A DNA stretch of 49,394 nt from Collinsella sp. TF06-26 (GTDB lineage: Bacteria; Actinomycetota; Coriobacteriia; Coriobacteriales; Coriobacteriaceae): NCBI RefSeq assembly GCF_002232035.1, contig NZ_NKXR01000015.1, forward strand, positions 1-49,394, written 5' to 3'. Every line of letters starts with the position of its first letter. Within the stretch, counting starts at the first letter, position 1. The notes beneath the pieces were generated by a model. The model saw nothing but the letters and a program-made list of their open reading frames with translations. It ran no database searches and had not been told where the DNA came from. The position numbers and the translations under genes are program-made. This document shows, piece after piece, positions 6,207-15,083 of this stretch.

Positions 6207-8237
6207 ATGACCGCACCTGCCACCAAGCTGCTCCAGCCCATTACGGTTGGCCCCCTTGAGCTCAAGAATCGCATTATGTTCCCACCGCTGACCACCGGCT
6301 ACGAGGAGCGCGACGGCTCCATTGGCGAGCGCAGCCTGGCTTTTTACGAGCGCCTGGCCCGTGGCGGCGTGAGCTACATCGTCATCGGCGACGTTGCTCC
6401 CGTTATGACCGCAAGCCCCACGCCCAAGCTGGCGACCGATGCTCAGATCCCCACGTTTAAGGCGCTGGCCGACGCCGTCCACAAGCATGGTGCCAAGATA
6501 GCGCTGCAGCTATTCCACCCCGAGTACGATGTGCCCGGTGTCGGCCGCATGGTCATGGGATCCATGGCCGCTGCCAAGGCCGCGCAGGAGGCCAAGGCCG
6601 CCGGCGACGAGGAGACCTTTGCCGCCAAGATGGCCGAGTCCAACGAGATTCGCAAGCAGGCCTACGCCAAGCTGCACCACGACATGCAGCACTTTGTAAA
6701 CGAGGCGAGCGTGGAGCAGCTCACCCAGATCAAAGAGGCCATCGCCGCCTCGGCCGCCCGCGCGCAGCAGGCTGGCATCGACGCCATCGAGGTCCACGGC
6801 GACCGCCTGGTGGGTTCGCTGTGCTCGGCCATCCTCAACCAGCGCACCGACGAGTACGGCGGCTCGTTCGAGAACCGCGTCCGTTATGCGCTCGAGGTCG
6901 TCGCCGCCATTAAGGAAGCCGCGCCGCAGCTGATGGTGGAGTACAAGCTCCCCGTGATCATGGAGAACCCCGACGGCACGCCGCGCGGCAAGGGCGGCCT
7001 GCAGCCCGACGAGGCCTGCGAGTTTGCCAAGCTGCTCGAGGGCGCCGGCATCGACATGATCCAGGTTGCACAGGCCAACCACACCGGCAACATGGGCGAC
7101 ACCATTCCGCCCATGGGGGCCATGCCCTACAACTGGACGCTGCCCGTGGCCGAGCGCGTCAAGGCCCTGGTCTCCGTGCCGGTGGCAACCGTCGGCCGCG
7201 TTGTCTCGGTTGAGGCCGGCGAGAAGATTCTGGAAGACGGTTCGGCCGATATCATCGCGTACGGCCGCTCGCTCATGTGCGACCCCGACATTGCGCTGAA
7301 GGCCGCCACGGGTGAGCCCATTCGCGAGTGCCTCAATTGCAACAAGGGCTGCGTCGACGCGATTCAAAACCGCAAGTACATCTCGTGCGTGCTCAATGCC
7401 GAGAACGGCGACGAGGCGACCATCGCCATCAAGCCGGGCGAGGGCGACAAGAAGGTCGCCGTGGTGGGCGGCGGTATTGCCGGCTTGGAGGCCGCGCGCG
7501 TGGCGGCCAAGCGCGGCTACGACGTGACCGTCTATGAGGCGAGCGATCACTTGGGCGGCCAGATTGTGCTGGCAGCCGCGCCTCCGCGCAAGGATGAGAT
7601 TATGCGCTCGGTCGAGTATTACGAGAAGATTCTGCCCGGCCTGGGCGTGAAGGTCGAGCTCAACCATGCCGCTAGCCCCGCGGATCTCAACGCCGCCGAC
7701 GCCGCGATTGTGGCTGTGGGCGCGCACGACGTGGTCATCCCCGTTCCGGGTGCCGACTCGGACAAGGTCGTCTCGAGCTGGGACGTGCTGGCCGGCAAGG
7801 TGGAGCTCAGCGGGCGCGTCGCCGTCATTGGCGGTGGCCTGGTGGGCACCGAGACTGCCGAGTACCTGCTGCAGCACGGCTGCGAGGTGGCGATTGTCGA
7901 GATGCTCGACAAGATTGCCGCGGGCGAGTCCGAGACCATTCTGCCGCTGATCATGAGCGACTTCGCCGCCCACAACGTGGAACAGCACGTTAAGACCCGC
8001 CTGACCGCCATTACCGACGAGGGCGTGGAGGCCGTGCACACCACCGAGGACGGCCCCGAGGAGCCGGTGAAGATCGCCTGCGATTACGTGGTGATGGCCG
8101 TGGGATCCAAGGCCAACGCGTTTGACCTGGATGGCGTGACGGTGCCCGTGACCTGCGTGGGCGACTGCTCGGGCGAGCGCACCGCCGACATTGCGAGCGC
8201 CATTCGCACGGCGTATCACGCGGCCAACGAGCTGTAG
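6207..8237 (+). CDS. NADH:flavin oxidoreductase / enoate reductase family (FMN, Fe-S, FAD)
   Basis: A 676-residue enzyme of the 2,4-dienoyl-CoA reductase/enoate reductase/BaiCD group, probably cytoplasmic. Residues 1-370 form an Old Yellow Enzyme TIM barrel (LKNRIMFPPL, HGDRLVGSLCS, RTDEYGGSFENR, VGRVVSVE). It is followed by a 4Fe-4S cysteine cluster, CLNCNKGCVDA with a later ISC. An NAD(P)/FAD-binding half begins at VAVVGGGIAGLEAA, with a second GGG-type nucleotide site at VAVIGGGLVGTETAE. The barrel carries an Ala/Lys/Glu-rich stretch near residues 110-160. AGAGAGGA favours the ATG at 6207 over 6201. The likely reaction is reduction of an activated C=C bond; the natural substrate cannot be told from sequence. 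Alternatives in this family include bile-acid and phenolic-acid reductases. Confidence 0.85.
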   Translation: MTAPATKLLQPITVGPLELKNRIMFPPLTTGYEERDGSIGERSLAFYERLARGGVSYIVIGDVAPVMTASPTPKLATDAQIPTFKALADAVHKHGAKIALQLFHPEYDVPGVGRMVMGSMAAAKAAQEAKAAGDEETFAAKMAESNEIRKQAYAKLHHDMQHFVNEASVEQLTQIKEAIAASAARAQQAGIDAIEVHGDRLVGSLCSAILNQRTDEYGGSFENRVRYALEVVAAIKEAAPQLMVEYKLPVIMENPDGTPRGKGGLQPDEACEFAKLLEGAGIDMIQVAQANHTGNMGDTIPPMGAMPYNWTLPVAERVKALVSVPVATVGRVVSVEAGEKILEDGSADIIAYGRSLMCDPDIALKAATGEPIRECLNCNKGCVDAIQNRKYISCVLNAENGDEATIAIKPGEGDKKVAVVGGGIAGLEAARVAAKRGYDVTVYEASDHLGGQIVLAAAPPRKDEIMRSVEYYEKILPGLGVKVELNHAASPADLNAADAAIVAVGAHDVVIPVPGADSDKVVSSWDVLAGKVELSGRVAVIGGGLVGTETAEYLLQHGCEVAIVEMLDKIAAGESETILPLIMSDFAAHNVEQHVKTRLTAITDEGVEAVHTTEDGPEEPVKIACDYVVMAVGSKANAFDLDGVTVPVTCVGDCSGERTADIASAIRTAYHAANEL

Positions 8238-8313
8238 TTGAACATCGCAGCCAGGCGGGGCGGTAGCACGGATCCGCCTCGCCCGGCTGTGTCCCGTCGG
8301 GTGTCAACCGGTG

Positions 8314-8348
8314 CGGGGCCTGCAAGCGCAGCAGGCCCCGCCCTTTTT
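8314..8348 (+). terminator. Rho-independent terminator after the flavoenzyme gene
   Basis: A 10-bp GC-rich stem (8314-8323 with 8331-8340), a 7-nt loop and a T run at 8344-8348. Confidence 0.85.
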
Positions 8349-8607
8349 GTTTTGCTCCGGTGGATGGCAATGCGCGGTAATCATGAGGAGTAAGGACGTC
8401 TACTGCCTTGCCGATTACTCAAAATTATTGGGGGAGGGGTTAATAATCATATCCGCTATAGCAAAGGACATAAAGAGGTGTCAATTTTGTTGACAGGCGA
8501 ATGACGATTGGCTGCGAGTCAGCTACCAGCGTAAATAATCGATAAAGAAATGTCGTAAATTGGTGCCAAATGCCCAGATAACGCCGCGTCTATTTTAATT
8601 AACTGCT

Positions 8608-8636
8608 TTGAGCAAACAGTAAAATGCTACTATCTA
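8608..8636 (+). promoter_or_regulatory. Promoter of the HTH protein gene, in an AT-rich gap
   Basis: TTGAGC (8608-8613), 17 bp, then TATCTA (8631-8636). The predicted start is about 35 nt before the GTG at 8678. The upstream stretch 8349-8607 is much richer in A+T than its surroundings and holds no credible gene, so it may be a regulatory or formerly foreign segment. Confidence 0.55.
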
Positions 8637-8677
8637 ACTTGCACGTAAGAAAGCAGATTAACGGTTAAGGCTAAGAA

Positions 8678-9082
8678 GTGGCAGGTATGTCGGAAGCAAC
8701 TAGGACTCGCACGCATGCGCCCGAGGTTAGGCAGCGCGCCGTCGAGATCCTCCAAGAGGGGGTCGGTCATCGCGCCCTCGCCGCGGAGCTTGGCATTCCC
8801 CAGGCCACGGCTCGTCAGTGGGCCCGCGCGTATGCCGTAGGCGGTGCCGACGCCGTTCTCAACGCCGGTTCGCATCATCACACCTATTCGTACGAAGTTA
8901 AGCTCGCCGTGGTCAAGGACCGCTTGGAAAACGGCTTAACGGTTCGCGAGGCCATGATCAAGCACAAGATTCCCAGCGAGTCTTCGGTCAAGGCTTGGTG
9001 CCGCCAGTATCGCGAGAGCGGTGAGTCCGCGCTGGTTGATAAGCCGCGCGGTCGCAAGCCGCGCGTTAAAAAGGCGGAATAG
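8678..9082 (+). CDS. Stand-alone transposase-type helix-turn-helix protein
   Basis: A 134-residue protein (GTG start at 8678 with TTAAGG 7 nt upstream, or ATG at 8687). It holds two HTH units of the IS3/IS150 OrfA type. The first, about residues 17-55, contains RALAAELGIPQATARQWARA. The second, about 72-120, contains KLAVVKDRLENGLTVREAM and SSVKAWCRQYRESGESAL. A basic tail follows, with three Arg-Lys/Lys-rich blocks. No OrfB (DDE integrase) and no terminal inverted repeats are seen nearby. The gene has its own promoter and terminator. It looks like a domesticated transposase N-half acting as a DNA-binding protein; this role is inference. It lies just upstream of the hydrogenase operon. Confidence 0.75.
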   Translation: MAGMSEATRTRTHAPEVRQRAVEILQEGVGHRALAAELGIPQATARQWARAYAVGGADAVLNAGSHHHTYSYEVKLAVVKDRLENGLTVREAMIKHKIPSESSVKAWCRQYRESGESALVDKPRGRKPRVKKAE

Positions 9083-9094
9083 CGAACGGGATGG

Positions 9095-9117
9095 TGCGCC
9101 CACAGGGGCGCATTTTT
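9095..9117 (+). terminator. Rho-independent terminator after the HTH gene
   Basis: A 7-bp stem (9095-9101 with 9106-9112), a 4-nt loop and five T at 9113-9117. The remaining gap to 9369 holds no gene; only a weak TATAAC hexamer at 9324-9329 suggests where the hydrogenase promoter may be. Confidence 0.8.
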
Positions 9118-9369
9118 CTTGCCGCGCCAACTTTTTGGACCGTCGTGAGCCTACTGGAACATCCTCCAAAGTGGTTAATAAACCGCGCGCAGTGGCCCGT
9201 GCGCCCGCCGCCGCGATAGGGGGAGCGTCGCCTCTCTGCTCCAAAGCGGACAGACTCGTTACCCCGTACGCCTAAAACTCCCCAGTTGACCGAAAACCCG
9301 CCGCCGCTACTCCTCAACTGAGCTATAACGTTAAACAATTGCAGCGTTTTTGCATGGGGGAGTGATGGT

Positions 9370-12252
9370 ATGACGCTACTGTATTTCCTTACCCTGTTTC
9401 CGCTGGTACCGGCGCTGGGCATGCTGCTCGCGCGCGGTGACCGCGCCCGCGATGCGGTAGGGCTTGTAGGCTCTGGCATCATTATGGCGGTGACGGTTGT
9501 AGTCGCCGTCATGTTTTTTGGCACGGGCCCGCAGAGCTTCGAGGTTGCCCCCGGCACCTCGCATGTGCTCTCGATCATCAGCTCCGTCATCGACGTGATC
9601 CTGTGCGCCGTCATCCTGTACAACGCGCGTAAATATAAGAGCACGCTCACCACGGTGCTCGGCGTGGTGCAGCTGGTGGGTTCGGTTGCCTTCGCTGCCA
9701 TGACGCTGCCCGCGGCCGAGGTTGTCACCGCCACGCCGCTCTACCTGGATTACATGAGTGTGATCATGGTGCTTGCCATCGGCATTGTCGGCAGCCTTAT
9801 CTGCGTGTACGCCCTGGGCTACATGAAGGACTTCCAGGCCCACGACGAGCACGAGGCAGCGCTGCGCGGGCAGGCGGCGCCCGACCGACGCCCGCAGTTC
9901 CTGGCGCTTATGTTCCTGTTCCTCTCGGCCATGTTCGTCATCGTGACAAGCGACAACCTTGAGTGGCTGTTCTGTGGCTGGGAAATCACCACCGTGTGCT
10001 CGTTCCTCATGATTGGCTACACGCGCACGCCCGAGGCCATAAAAAACGCTTTCACCCAGATCATCCTCAACATGCTGGGCGGCATCGCGTTTTTGGCCGG
10101 ACTCATGTACCTGCACGTTAACGGCATGCCGCTGACCATCTCGGGCATGATCGAGCTTTCCAGCGCCGGAACCGCGCAATCCGCGCTGCTGGTGATGCCG
10201 GTCCTGTTGCTGTCGCTTGCCGCGCTCACCAAGGCCGCACAGATGCCGTTCCACACTTGGCTATTGGGTGCCATGGTTGCCCCCACGCCCACGAGTGCCC
10301 TGCTGCACTCGTCAACCATGGTCAAAGCCGGCGTGTTCCTGATGGTCAAGCTCAGCCCGCTCTATGCCATCTATCCCGTGACCGGCTTTATGGTCACGAG
10401 CGTGGGTGCCATCACGTTTTTGCTCGCTGCCCTCATGGCCATCTCGCAGAGCAACGCCAAACGCGTCCTCGCGTACTCCACCATCTCCAACTTGGGCCTC
10501 ATCAGTGCTTGCTTGGGTGTCGGCGCGCCCGAGGCCGTATGGGCCGCCATCTTCCTGATCCTGTTCCACACGGTGGCCAAGTCGCTGCTGTTCCTGTGCG
10601 TGGGCACGGCCGAGCATCATATCGGCAGCCGCAATATCGAGGACATGGACGGTATGTTCAGCCGCATGCCGCACCTTACGCGTCTGATGATGCTGGGCAT
10701 CATGGGCATGTTCGTGGCACCGTTTGGCATGCTCGTGTCCAAGTGGGGCGCCCTGGTGGCGTTCGCGCAGACCGGCAACGTGCTCATGATCATGGTGCTT
10801 GCCTTTGGCTCGGCCGCGACGTTCTTCTTCTGGGGCAAGTGGCTTGCCAAGCTTTCGGGCGTCGACCCCACGGCTCAAAACGTTGAGGTCAATGTCCATA
10901 AGACCGAATGGATGGCCCTCAACACCATCGCCGCGCTGCTGATTCTTTGCTGCGTGGCGTTCCCGCTCATCTCGAGCGGCCTGGTGTCGCCTTACTTGGC
11001 CATGGTGTTTGGCCGCGTGCCGTACGTTATTGGCAAGGACTCCATGTATCTGATGGTGGTTATCGTGGCGTTTATCGCCGTGGTGCTGCTGACTTCATTC
11101 CGCGTGAGCAACAAACCGCACGTCAACGTGTACCTTTCGGGTGTGGGGACCGACAAATATCGCCATTTCCGTGGCTCGATGGGACACGAGGTGAAGGCCG
11201 AAAAGCGCAATTGGTACTCGGAGGACGCCCTTGGCGAGAAGCGTATTGGCCCCGCGGGTAGCGTCGTGTGTTGCAGCATTATCTTGTTTGCGCTGCTGTG
11301 TTGCGCGTGGATTGGGCCCGAGAGACTTGCCATGAGCGCGCCCTCGGTGCTGCGCGGTAAGTATTTTGAAGGTTCGGGTGTCGTGGGCATATTTATTGGT
11401 ACCGTGGCGTTTGCCTTGATTGCGCCGCTTGTGGGAGGCCTGATCGACGGCCTTGACCGCAAGCTTTCGGCCCGCATGCAGGGCCGTGTGGGCCCGCGCC
11501 TGCTGCAACCGTTCTACGACGTTGCCAAGCTGCTGCGCAAGGCCCCTGCCAGCGTAAACACCATGGACGATACCTATATGGCATGCGCGCTCATCTTCAC
11601 CGTCGTGGGCGGCGGCATCTTTGTGTCGGGTTCTAACACGCTACTGTGCGCTTTTATGGTGACGCTCGCCGCGATCTTTGTGGTGCTGGCGTCCGCCTCG
11701 ACGCAAAGCCCGTTTGCCCAGGTTGGCGCCGACCGCGAGCTGCTGCAGGTCATGAGTTACGAGCCCGCCGTTCTGCTGATGAGCGTGGGCCTCTACCTTG
11801 CCACCGATAGCTTTGATTCCATCGCCGTGACGGGGCAGTCGGCCCCCATCATCGTGTACAGCGCGCCCATTTTCCTCGCGCTGCTCGCGGTGCTTACCAT
11901 CAAACTGCGCAAGTCGCCGTTCGATCTTTCGTACTCGCATCACGCGCATCAGGAGATTGTCCAGGGCGTCGCCACCGAGATGAGCGGCGGCACGCTGGCC
12001 AAGATGACCCTTATGCACTGGTGCGAGACCGTGCTGTTTTTGATGTGGGTGGGCATGTTCTTTGTTTGGGACAACCCGGTGAGCTGGGTCGTAGCCCTGG
12101 TCGTGATGGCCGCGACGTATTTTGTCGAGGTGCTGATCGACAACACCTTCGCACGCAGCACCTGGCGCAGCTGCTTTAAGCTCGGCTGGGGCGTGGCGCT
12201 GGTGTTTGGCCTGCTCAACCTTATGCCCATCCTCGTCGACGTGTTTATTTAG
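9370..12252 (+). CDS. echAB: Ech-type hydrogenase membrane subunits EchA and EchB, fused
   Basis: A 960-residue membrane protein joining two normally separate subunits. Residues 1 to about 610 are a NuoL/HycC/EchA-type antiporter-like subunit. Its core includes LTKAAQMPFHTWLLGAM and TSALLHSSTMVKAGVFL, with the conserved transmembrane Lys and His residues of the ion path. Residues about 665-960 are NuoH/HycD/EchB-like: LDRKLSARMQGRVGPR, QPFYDVAKLLRK, and later LRKSPFDLSYSHHAHQEI, the NuoH-type loop facing the soluble arm. The join, about 615-665, contains a further hydrophobic segment. GGGGGAG lies 7 nt before the ATG. It is the first gene of the five-gene operon. In known Ech complexes these are two genes, so the fusion is the unusual point. 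Assignment to the EchA/EchB families is firm. Confidence 0.9.
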   Translation: MTLLYFLTLFPLVPALGMLLARGDRARDAVGLVGSGIIMAVTVVVAVMFFGTGPQSFEVAPGTSHVLSIISSVIDVILCAVILYNARKYKSTLTTVLGVVQLVGSVAFAAMTLPAAEVVTATPLYLDYMSVIMVLAIGIVGSLICVYALGYMKDFQAHDEHEAALRGQAAPDRRPQFLALMFLFLSAMFVIVTSDNLEWLFCGWEITTVCSFLMIGYTRTPEAIKNAFTQIILNMLGGIAFLAGLMYLHVNGMPLTISGMIELSSAGTAQSALLVMPVLLLSLAALTKAAQMPFHTWLLGAMVAPTPTSALLHSSTMVKAGVFLMVKLSPLYAIYPVTGFMVTSVGAITFLLAALMAISQSNAKRVLAYSTISNLGLISACLGVGAPEAVWAAIFLILFHTVAKSLLFLCVGTAEHHIGSRNIEDMDGMFSRMPHLTRLMMLGIMGMFVAPFGMLVSKWGALVAFAQTGNVLMIMVLAFGSAATFFFWGKWLAKLSGVDPTAQNVEVNVHKTEWMALNTIAALLILCCVAFPLISSGLVSPYLAMVFGRVPYVIGKDSMYLMVVIVAFIAVVLLTSFRVSNKPHVNVYLSGVGTDKYRHFRGSMGHEVKAEKRNWYSEDALGEKRIGPAGSVVCCSIILFALLCCAWIGPERLAMSAPSVLRGKYFEGSGVVGIFIGTVAFALIAPLVGGLIDGLDRKLSARMQGRVGPRLLQPFYDVAKLLRKAPASVNTMDDTYMACALIFTVVGGGIFVSGSNTLLCAFMVTLAAIFVVLASASTQSPFAQVGADRELLQVMSYEPAVLLMSVGLYLATDSFDSIAVTGQSAPIIVYSAPIFLALLAVLTIKLRKSPFDLSYSHHAHQEIVQGVATEMSGGTLAKMTLMHWCETVLFLMWVGMFFVWDNPVSWVVALVVMAATYFVEVLIDNTFARSTWRSCFKLGWGVALVFGLLNLMPILVDVFI

Positions 12253-12264
12253 GAGGCGGCATCC

Positions 12265-12849
12265 ATGGATCATAAAATGTCGCGCTCACCGTGGGTTATT
12301 CATTACGACGGCTCGAGCTGCAACGGATGCGATATCGAGGTGCTGGCCTCGCTTACCCCACTGTTCGATGCGGAGCGCTTTGGCGTGGTCAACACCGGCA
12401 ACCCCAAGCATGCGGACATCTTTTTGGTGACGGGGTCGGTCAATGCCCAGAACCTGCCCGTCGTGCGTCAGATTTACAACCAGATGCTCGAGCCCAAGTG
12501 CGTGGTGGCGTGCGGCATCTGCGCGTGCTCGGGCGGCGTGTTCCGCGATGCCTACAACGTGATCGGCGGCGTGGACCGCGCGATTCCCGTGGACGTGTAC
12601 GCGCCCGGGTGCGCCATTCGCCCCGAGACGGTGATCGATGCCATCGTGGAGGCGTGCGGCATCTTGGACCAGAAGGAGGCCGTGATGCGCGCCGGCGGCG
12701 ATCCGCTCACCGTGGGCGGCGCCGCCACCTGGGACGGTGGCGTTGAGCTGGGCGAGGACGGGTTTGTGGCCGCGGCTGAGGCCGGCGACGCGCCCGCCGC
12801 TGGCGACGCACCTGCTGGGACACCCGCCGCTGCAAAGGAGGCCGAGTAA
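12265..12849 (+). CDS. echC: Ech-type hydrogenase small subunit (NuoB-like)
   Basis: A 194-residue small [NiFe]-hydrogenase subunit that carries the proximal 4Fe-4S cluster next to the catalytic subunit. The cluster ligands are visible: two Cys in SSCNGCDIE, one in ACGICACSGG and one in APGCAIRPE. The last 45 residues or so are an Ala/Gly/Asp-rich tail, longer than the EchC core needs. GGAGGCGG precedes the ATG. The stop overlaps the start of echD by one base (TAATG), indicating translational coupling. Confidence 0.92.
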   Translation: MDHKMSRSPWVIHYDGSSCNGCDIEVLASLTPLFDAERFGVVNTGNPKHADIFLVTGSVNAQNLPVVRQIYNQMLEPKCVVACGICACSGGVFRDAYNVIGGVDRAIPVDVYAPGCAIRPETVIDAIVEACGILDQKEAVMRAGGDPLTVGGAATWDGGVELGEDGFVAAAEAGDAPAAGDAPAGTPAAAKEAE

Positions 12850-13565
12850 TGCAAAAGGCTATCTATACCACCGTTGGGATCGACGAGCTCCTGTCGCATG
12901 TCCAGGCGCTCAAGGGCGTCGGCGCGCGCTTTGTGCAAATGCACACCGAGCGCAACGTCGACGACGGCTCGTATCGCTTGGTCTATACGTTTATCAACGT
13001 TCACGCTGCTCAGGAACATATTGCGCAGGACGGCAGCTATGCGATCGAGAATCTGGTGGTTGAGGGCATCGACCAGTACCAGGAGATTCCGTCCATCAGC
13101 TCGTATTACCCCGCGGTGTTCCCATTTGAAAATGAGGCCCACGACCTGTTTGGTCTTGCCATTACCGATATGCAGATCGACTTTAAGGGCTTTTTCTACC
13201 AGGTTTCGACTGCCGAGCCCATGAGCGTTATCACGCCCGAGGTGAAGGCCGCGCGCGAGAAGGCCATGAAGGTCCGCGCGGCTGCCGAGGCCAAGGCGCG
13301 CAAGGCCGCTGCCGAGAAGGCCGCCGCGGCTGCGGCTGCTGCAGGGGAGGGCGTTGCGGGCGCCGGCGATGCCGCGGGCGCCGCTGCTCAGCCCGCTGCG
13401 GCTGCCGGCTCCGATACTCAGCACGATGGGGCTGCTGCGAAGGCGGCGCTCAAGGCCGCCGAGATGGAGGCAAAGCTCGCCGCCATGGATCCCGAGAAAG
13501 CGGCCAAGGTCCGCGCGGCGCTTGCCGCCAAGGCCGCCCGCGACAAGCAGAAAAAGGAGGCGTAA
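12849..13565 (+). CDS. echD: Ech-type hydrogenase NuoC-like subunit with Ala/Lys-rich tail
   Basis: A 238-residue protein. About residues 1-120 are the NuoC/HycE-N-like (30-kDa) domain: YPAVFPFENEAHDLFGL matches the conserved motif by which this subunit contacts the large subunit. The remaining half is an Ala/Lys/Glu-rich, probably helical or disordered tail (AEAKARKAAAEKAAAAAAAA and similar) that has no counterpart in typical EchD. The tail is encoded by ordinary high-GC codons without frame breaks. The gene overlaps echC by 1 bp and is 5 bp from echE, with a strong AAAGGAGG. Confidence 0.88.
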   Translation: MQKAIYTTVGIDELLSHVQALKGVGARFVQMHTERNVDDGSYRLVYTFINVHAAQEHIAQDGSYAIENLVVEGIDQYQEIPSISSYYPAVFPFENEAHDLFGLAITDMQIDFKGFFYQVSTAEPMSVITPEVKAAREKAMKVRAAAEAKARKAAAEKAAAAAAAAGEGVAGAGDAAGAAAQPAAAAGSDTQHDGAAAKAALKAAEMEAKLAAMDPEKAAKVRAALAAKAARDKQKKEA

Positions 13566-13570
13566 GGTCC

Positions 13571-14659
13571 ATGGCACATCGCTCCGTTATTCCGTTTGGC
13601 CCGCAGCACCCGGTGCTGCCCGAGCCGCTTCATCTGGACCTGGTGATCGAAGACGACCGCGTCATCGAGGCAATTCCGCAGATCGGCTTTGTGCACCGCG
13701 GACTCGAGAAGCTCACCGAAAAGCGCGATATGCATCAGTTTGGCTACATCGCCGAGCGCATCTGCGGCATCTGCGCCGTGGGCCATAGCTGCGGCTACGC
13801 CAGCGCCTGCGAGCGTATGCTCGGCATCGAGGTGCCTGGTCGCGTGCAGTATATCCGCACCATTCTGCACGAGCTTTCGCGCATCCACTCGCATCTGCTG
13901 TGGCTGGGCCTGCTCGCCGACGCCTTTGGTTTTGAGGCGCTGTTCTATCGGTCGTGGACCCTGCGCGAGCAGATTCTCAAGATCTTTGAGAGCACGTGCG
14001 GCGGGCGCGTGATTCTGTCGATTAACGAGATCGGCGGCCTTAAGCACGATATCGAGGACTCCGAGCTGGCGGGCATTGTCCAGACACTCGATGCCATGCG
14101 TCCCGACTACGAGGCCCTGGTGCATACGTTTTTGGACGACGACAGCTGCGGCGAGCGTCTGCATGGCGTGGGCGTGATCAGCAAGAAGGACGCGCTGGAG
14201 CTTTCGATGGTCGGCCCGTTTGGGCGCGCCTCGGGCGTGGACTACGACGTGCGCATGTTTGGCGACGGTGCCTATGCGGACCTGGCTGCGTTTGAGCCGG
14301 TTGTCGCTACCGATGGCGACTGCTATGCCCGCTGCCAGGTGCGTTGCGCCGAGGTCACGCAGGCTATGGACATCATCAAGGAGCTTGTGGGCAAGATTCC
14401 GCACGACGGTATCGGTGGGCGTACCAAGCTCACGCCGGCCGACGGCGCGCGCGGCGAGGTTGTGATTGAGCAGCCGCGCGGCGAGGCGTATTACTATGTG
14501 CGCGGCAACGGCACCAAGAACTTGGACCGTTTTCGCGTGCGCACGCCGACGTCGCAAAATCTGGCGGGTCTGACGCATGCGCTGCAGGGCGTGCTCATTG
14601 CCAACGTGCCCATGATTATCCTGACCATCGACCCCTGCATTAGCTGCACGGAAAGGTAG
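13571..14659 (+). CDS. echE: Ech-type [NiFe]-hydrogenase large subunit
   Basis: A 362-residue catalytic subunit, in the NuoD/HycE-C family, that holds the Ni-Fe centre. The N-terminal ligand motif ERICGICAVGHS and the C-terminal motif DPCISC are both intact, so this is a real hydrogenase and not a complex I NuoD. The protein ends right after DPCISCTER, with no cleavable C-terminal extension; absence of an extension has been described for Ech/Coo-type large subunits. No hyp maturation genes lie in the window. It would reduce protons with electrons from ferredoxin passed through EchF and EchC. Confidence 0.95.
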   Translation: MAHRSVIPFGPQHPVLPEPLHLDLVIEDDRVIEAIPQIGFVHRGLEKLTEKRDMHQFGYIAERICGICAVGHSCGYASACERMLGIEVPGRVQYIRTILHELSRIHSHLLWLGLLADAFGFEALFYRSWTLREQILKIFESTCGGRVILSINEIGGLKHDIEDSELAGIVQTLDAMRPDYEALVHTFLDDDSCGERLHGVGVISKKDALELSMVGPFGRASGVDYDVRMFGDGAYADLAAFEPVVATDGDCYARCQVRCAEVTQAMDIIKELVGKIPHDGIGGRTKLTPADGARGEVVIEQPRGEAYYYVRGNGTKNLDRFRVRTPTSQNLAGLTHALQGVLIANVPMIILTIDPCISCTER

Positions 14660-14666
14660 GCGCGGC

Positions 14667-15008
14667 ATGAGTTTGCTGACATTTGCCAAGACGGCCTTGG
14701 GTTCTATGGTCAAGCAGCCGGTAACGGTGTGCTATCCGCAGGAGAAGCTCGCGGCACCCGAGCGCCTGCGTGGGCACATCGTTAACGACATGGACGTGTG
14801 CATTTGCTGCGGCATGTGCGCGCGCCGCTGCCCGGCGGGCGCGCTCGCGGTTGATCGCAAGGGAGGAACGTGGTCGATTGACCCGTATGCCTGCGTGGTA
14901 TGCGGCGAGTGCATCGAGAGCTGCCCCAAACACTGCCTGACTATGGACACCGCCCGCACTCCAGTCGCGGCGGACAAGACTCCCACGGTAGAAACCAAGC
15001 CGGAATAG
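14667..15008 (+). CDS. echF: Ech-type hydrogenase ferredoxin subunit (two 4Fe-4S)
   Basis: A 113-residue polyferredoxin-like subunit. Two CxxCxxCxxxC motifs are seen: CICCGMCARRCP and CVVCGECIESCP. It takes electrons from soluble ferredoxin into the complex. It lies 7 bp after echE and is the last gene of the operon, followed by a strong hairpin. Length and motifs are typical of EchF. Confidence 0.92.
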   Translation: MSLLTFAKTALGSMVKQPVTVCYPQEKLAAPERLRGHIVNDMDVCICCGMCARRCPAGALAVDRKGGTWSIDPYACVVCGECIESCPKHCLTMDTARTPVAADKTPTVETKPE

Positions 15009-15017
15009 CACTGGGAT

Positions 15018-15051
15018 GGGGCCGGTGGGGCAAAATTGCCCCACCGGCCCC
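15018..15051 (+). terminator. Strong hairpin at the end of the ech operon
   Basis: A perfect 16-bp GC-rich stem (15018-15033 with 15036-15051), 9 bp after the echF stop. No clear T-tract follows. It is most likely the operon end or an mRNA 3' stabiliser. Confidence 0.6.
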
Positions 15052-15083
15052 GCGCTTAAACGCGCGGCTGTGCCGCCGCGAAC

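Noticed and set aside
6510-8219. A minus-strand open frame of 569 codons opposite the flavoenzyme
   Set aside because: Low-complexity His/Arg/Gly-rich translation with no ribosome site or domain; a shadow of the real gene.
8311-8493. A 60-codon frame after the flavoenzyme gene
   Set aside because: It overlaps the terminator and has no ribosome site or similarity.
13571-14659. NuoD of complex I instead of a hydrogenase large subunit
   Set aside because: Both CxxC nickel-ligand motifs are present, and the operon has only the six Ech-type subunits.
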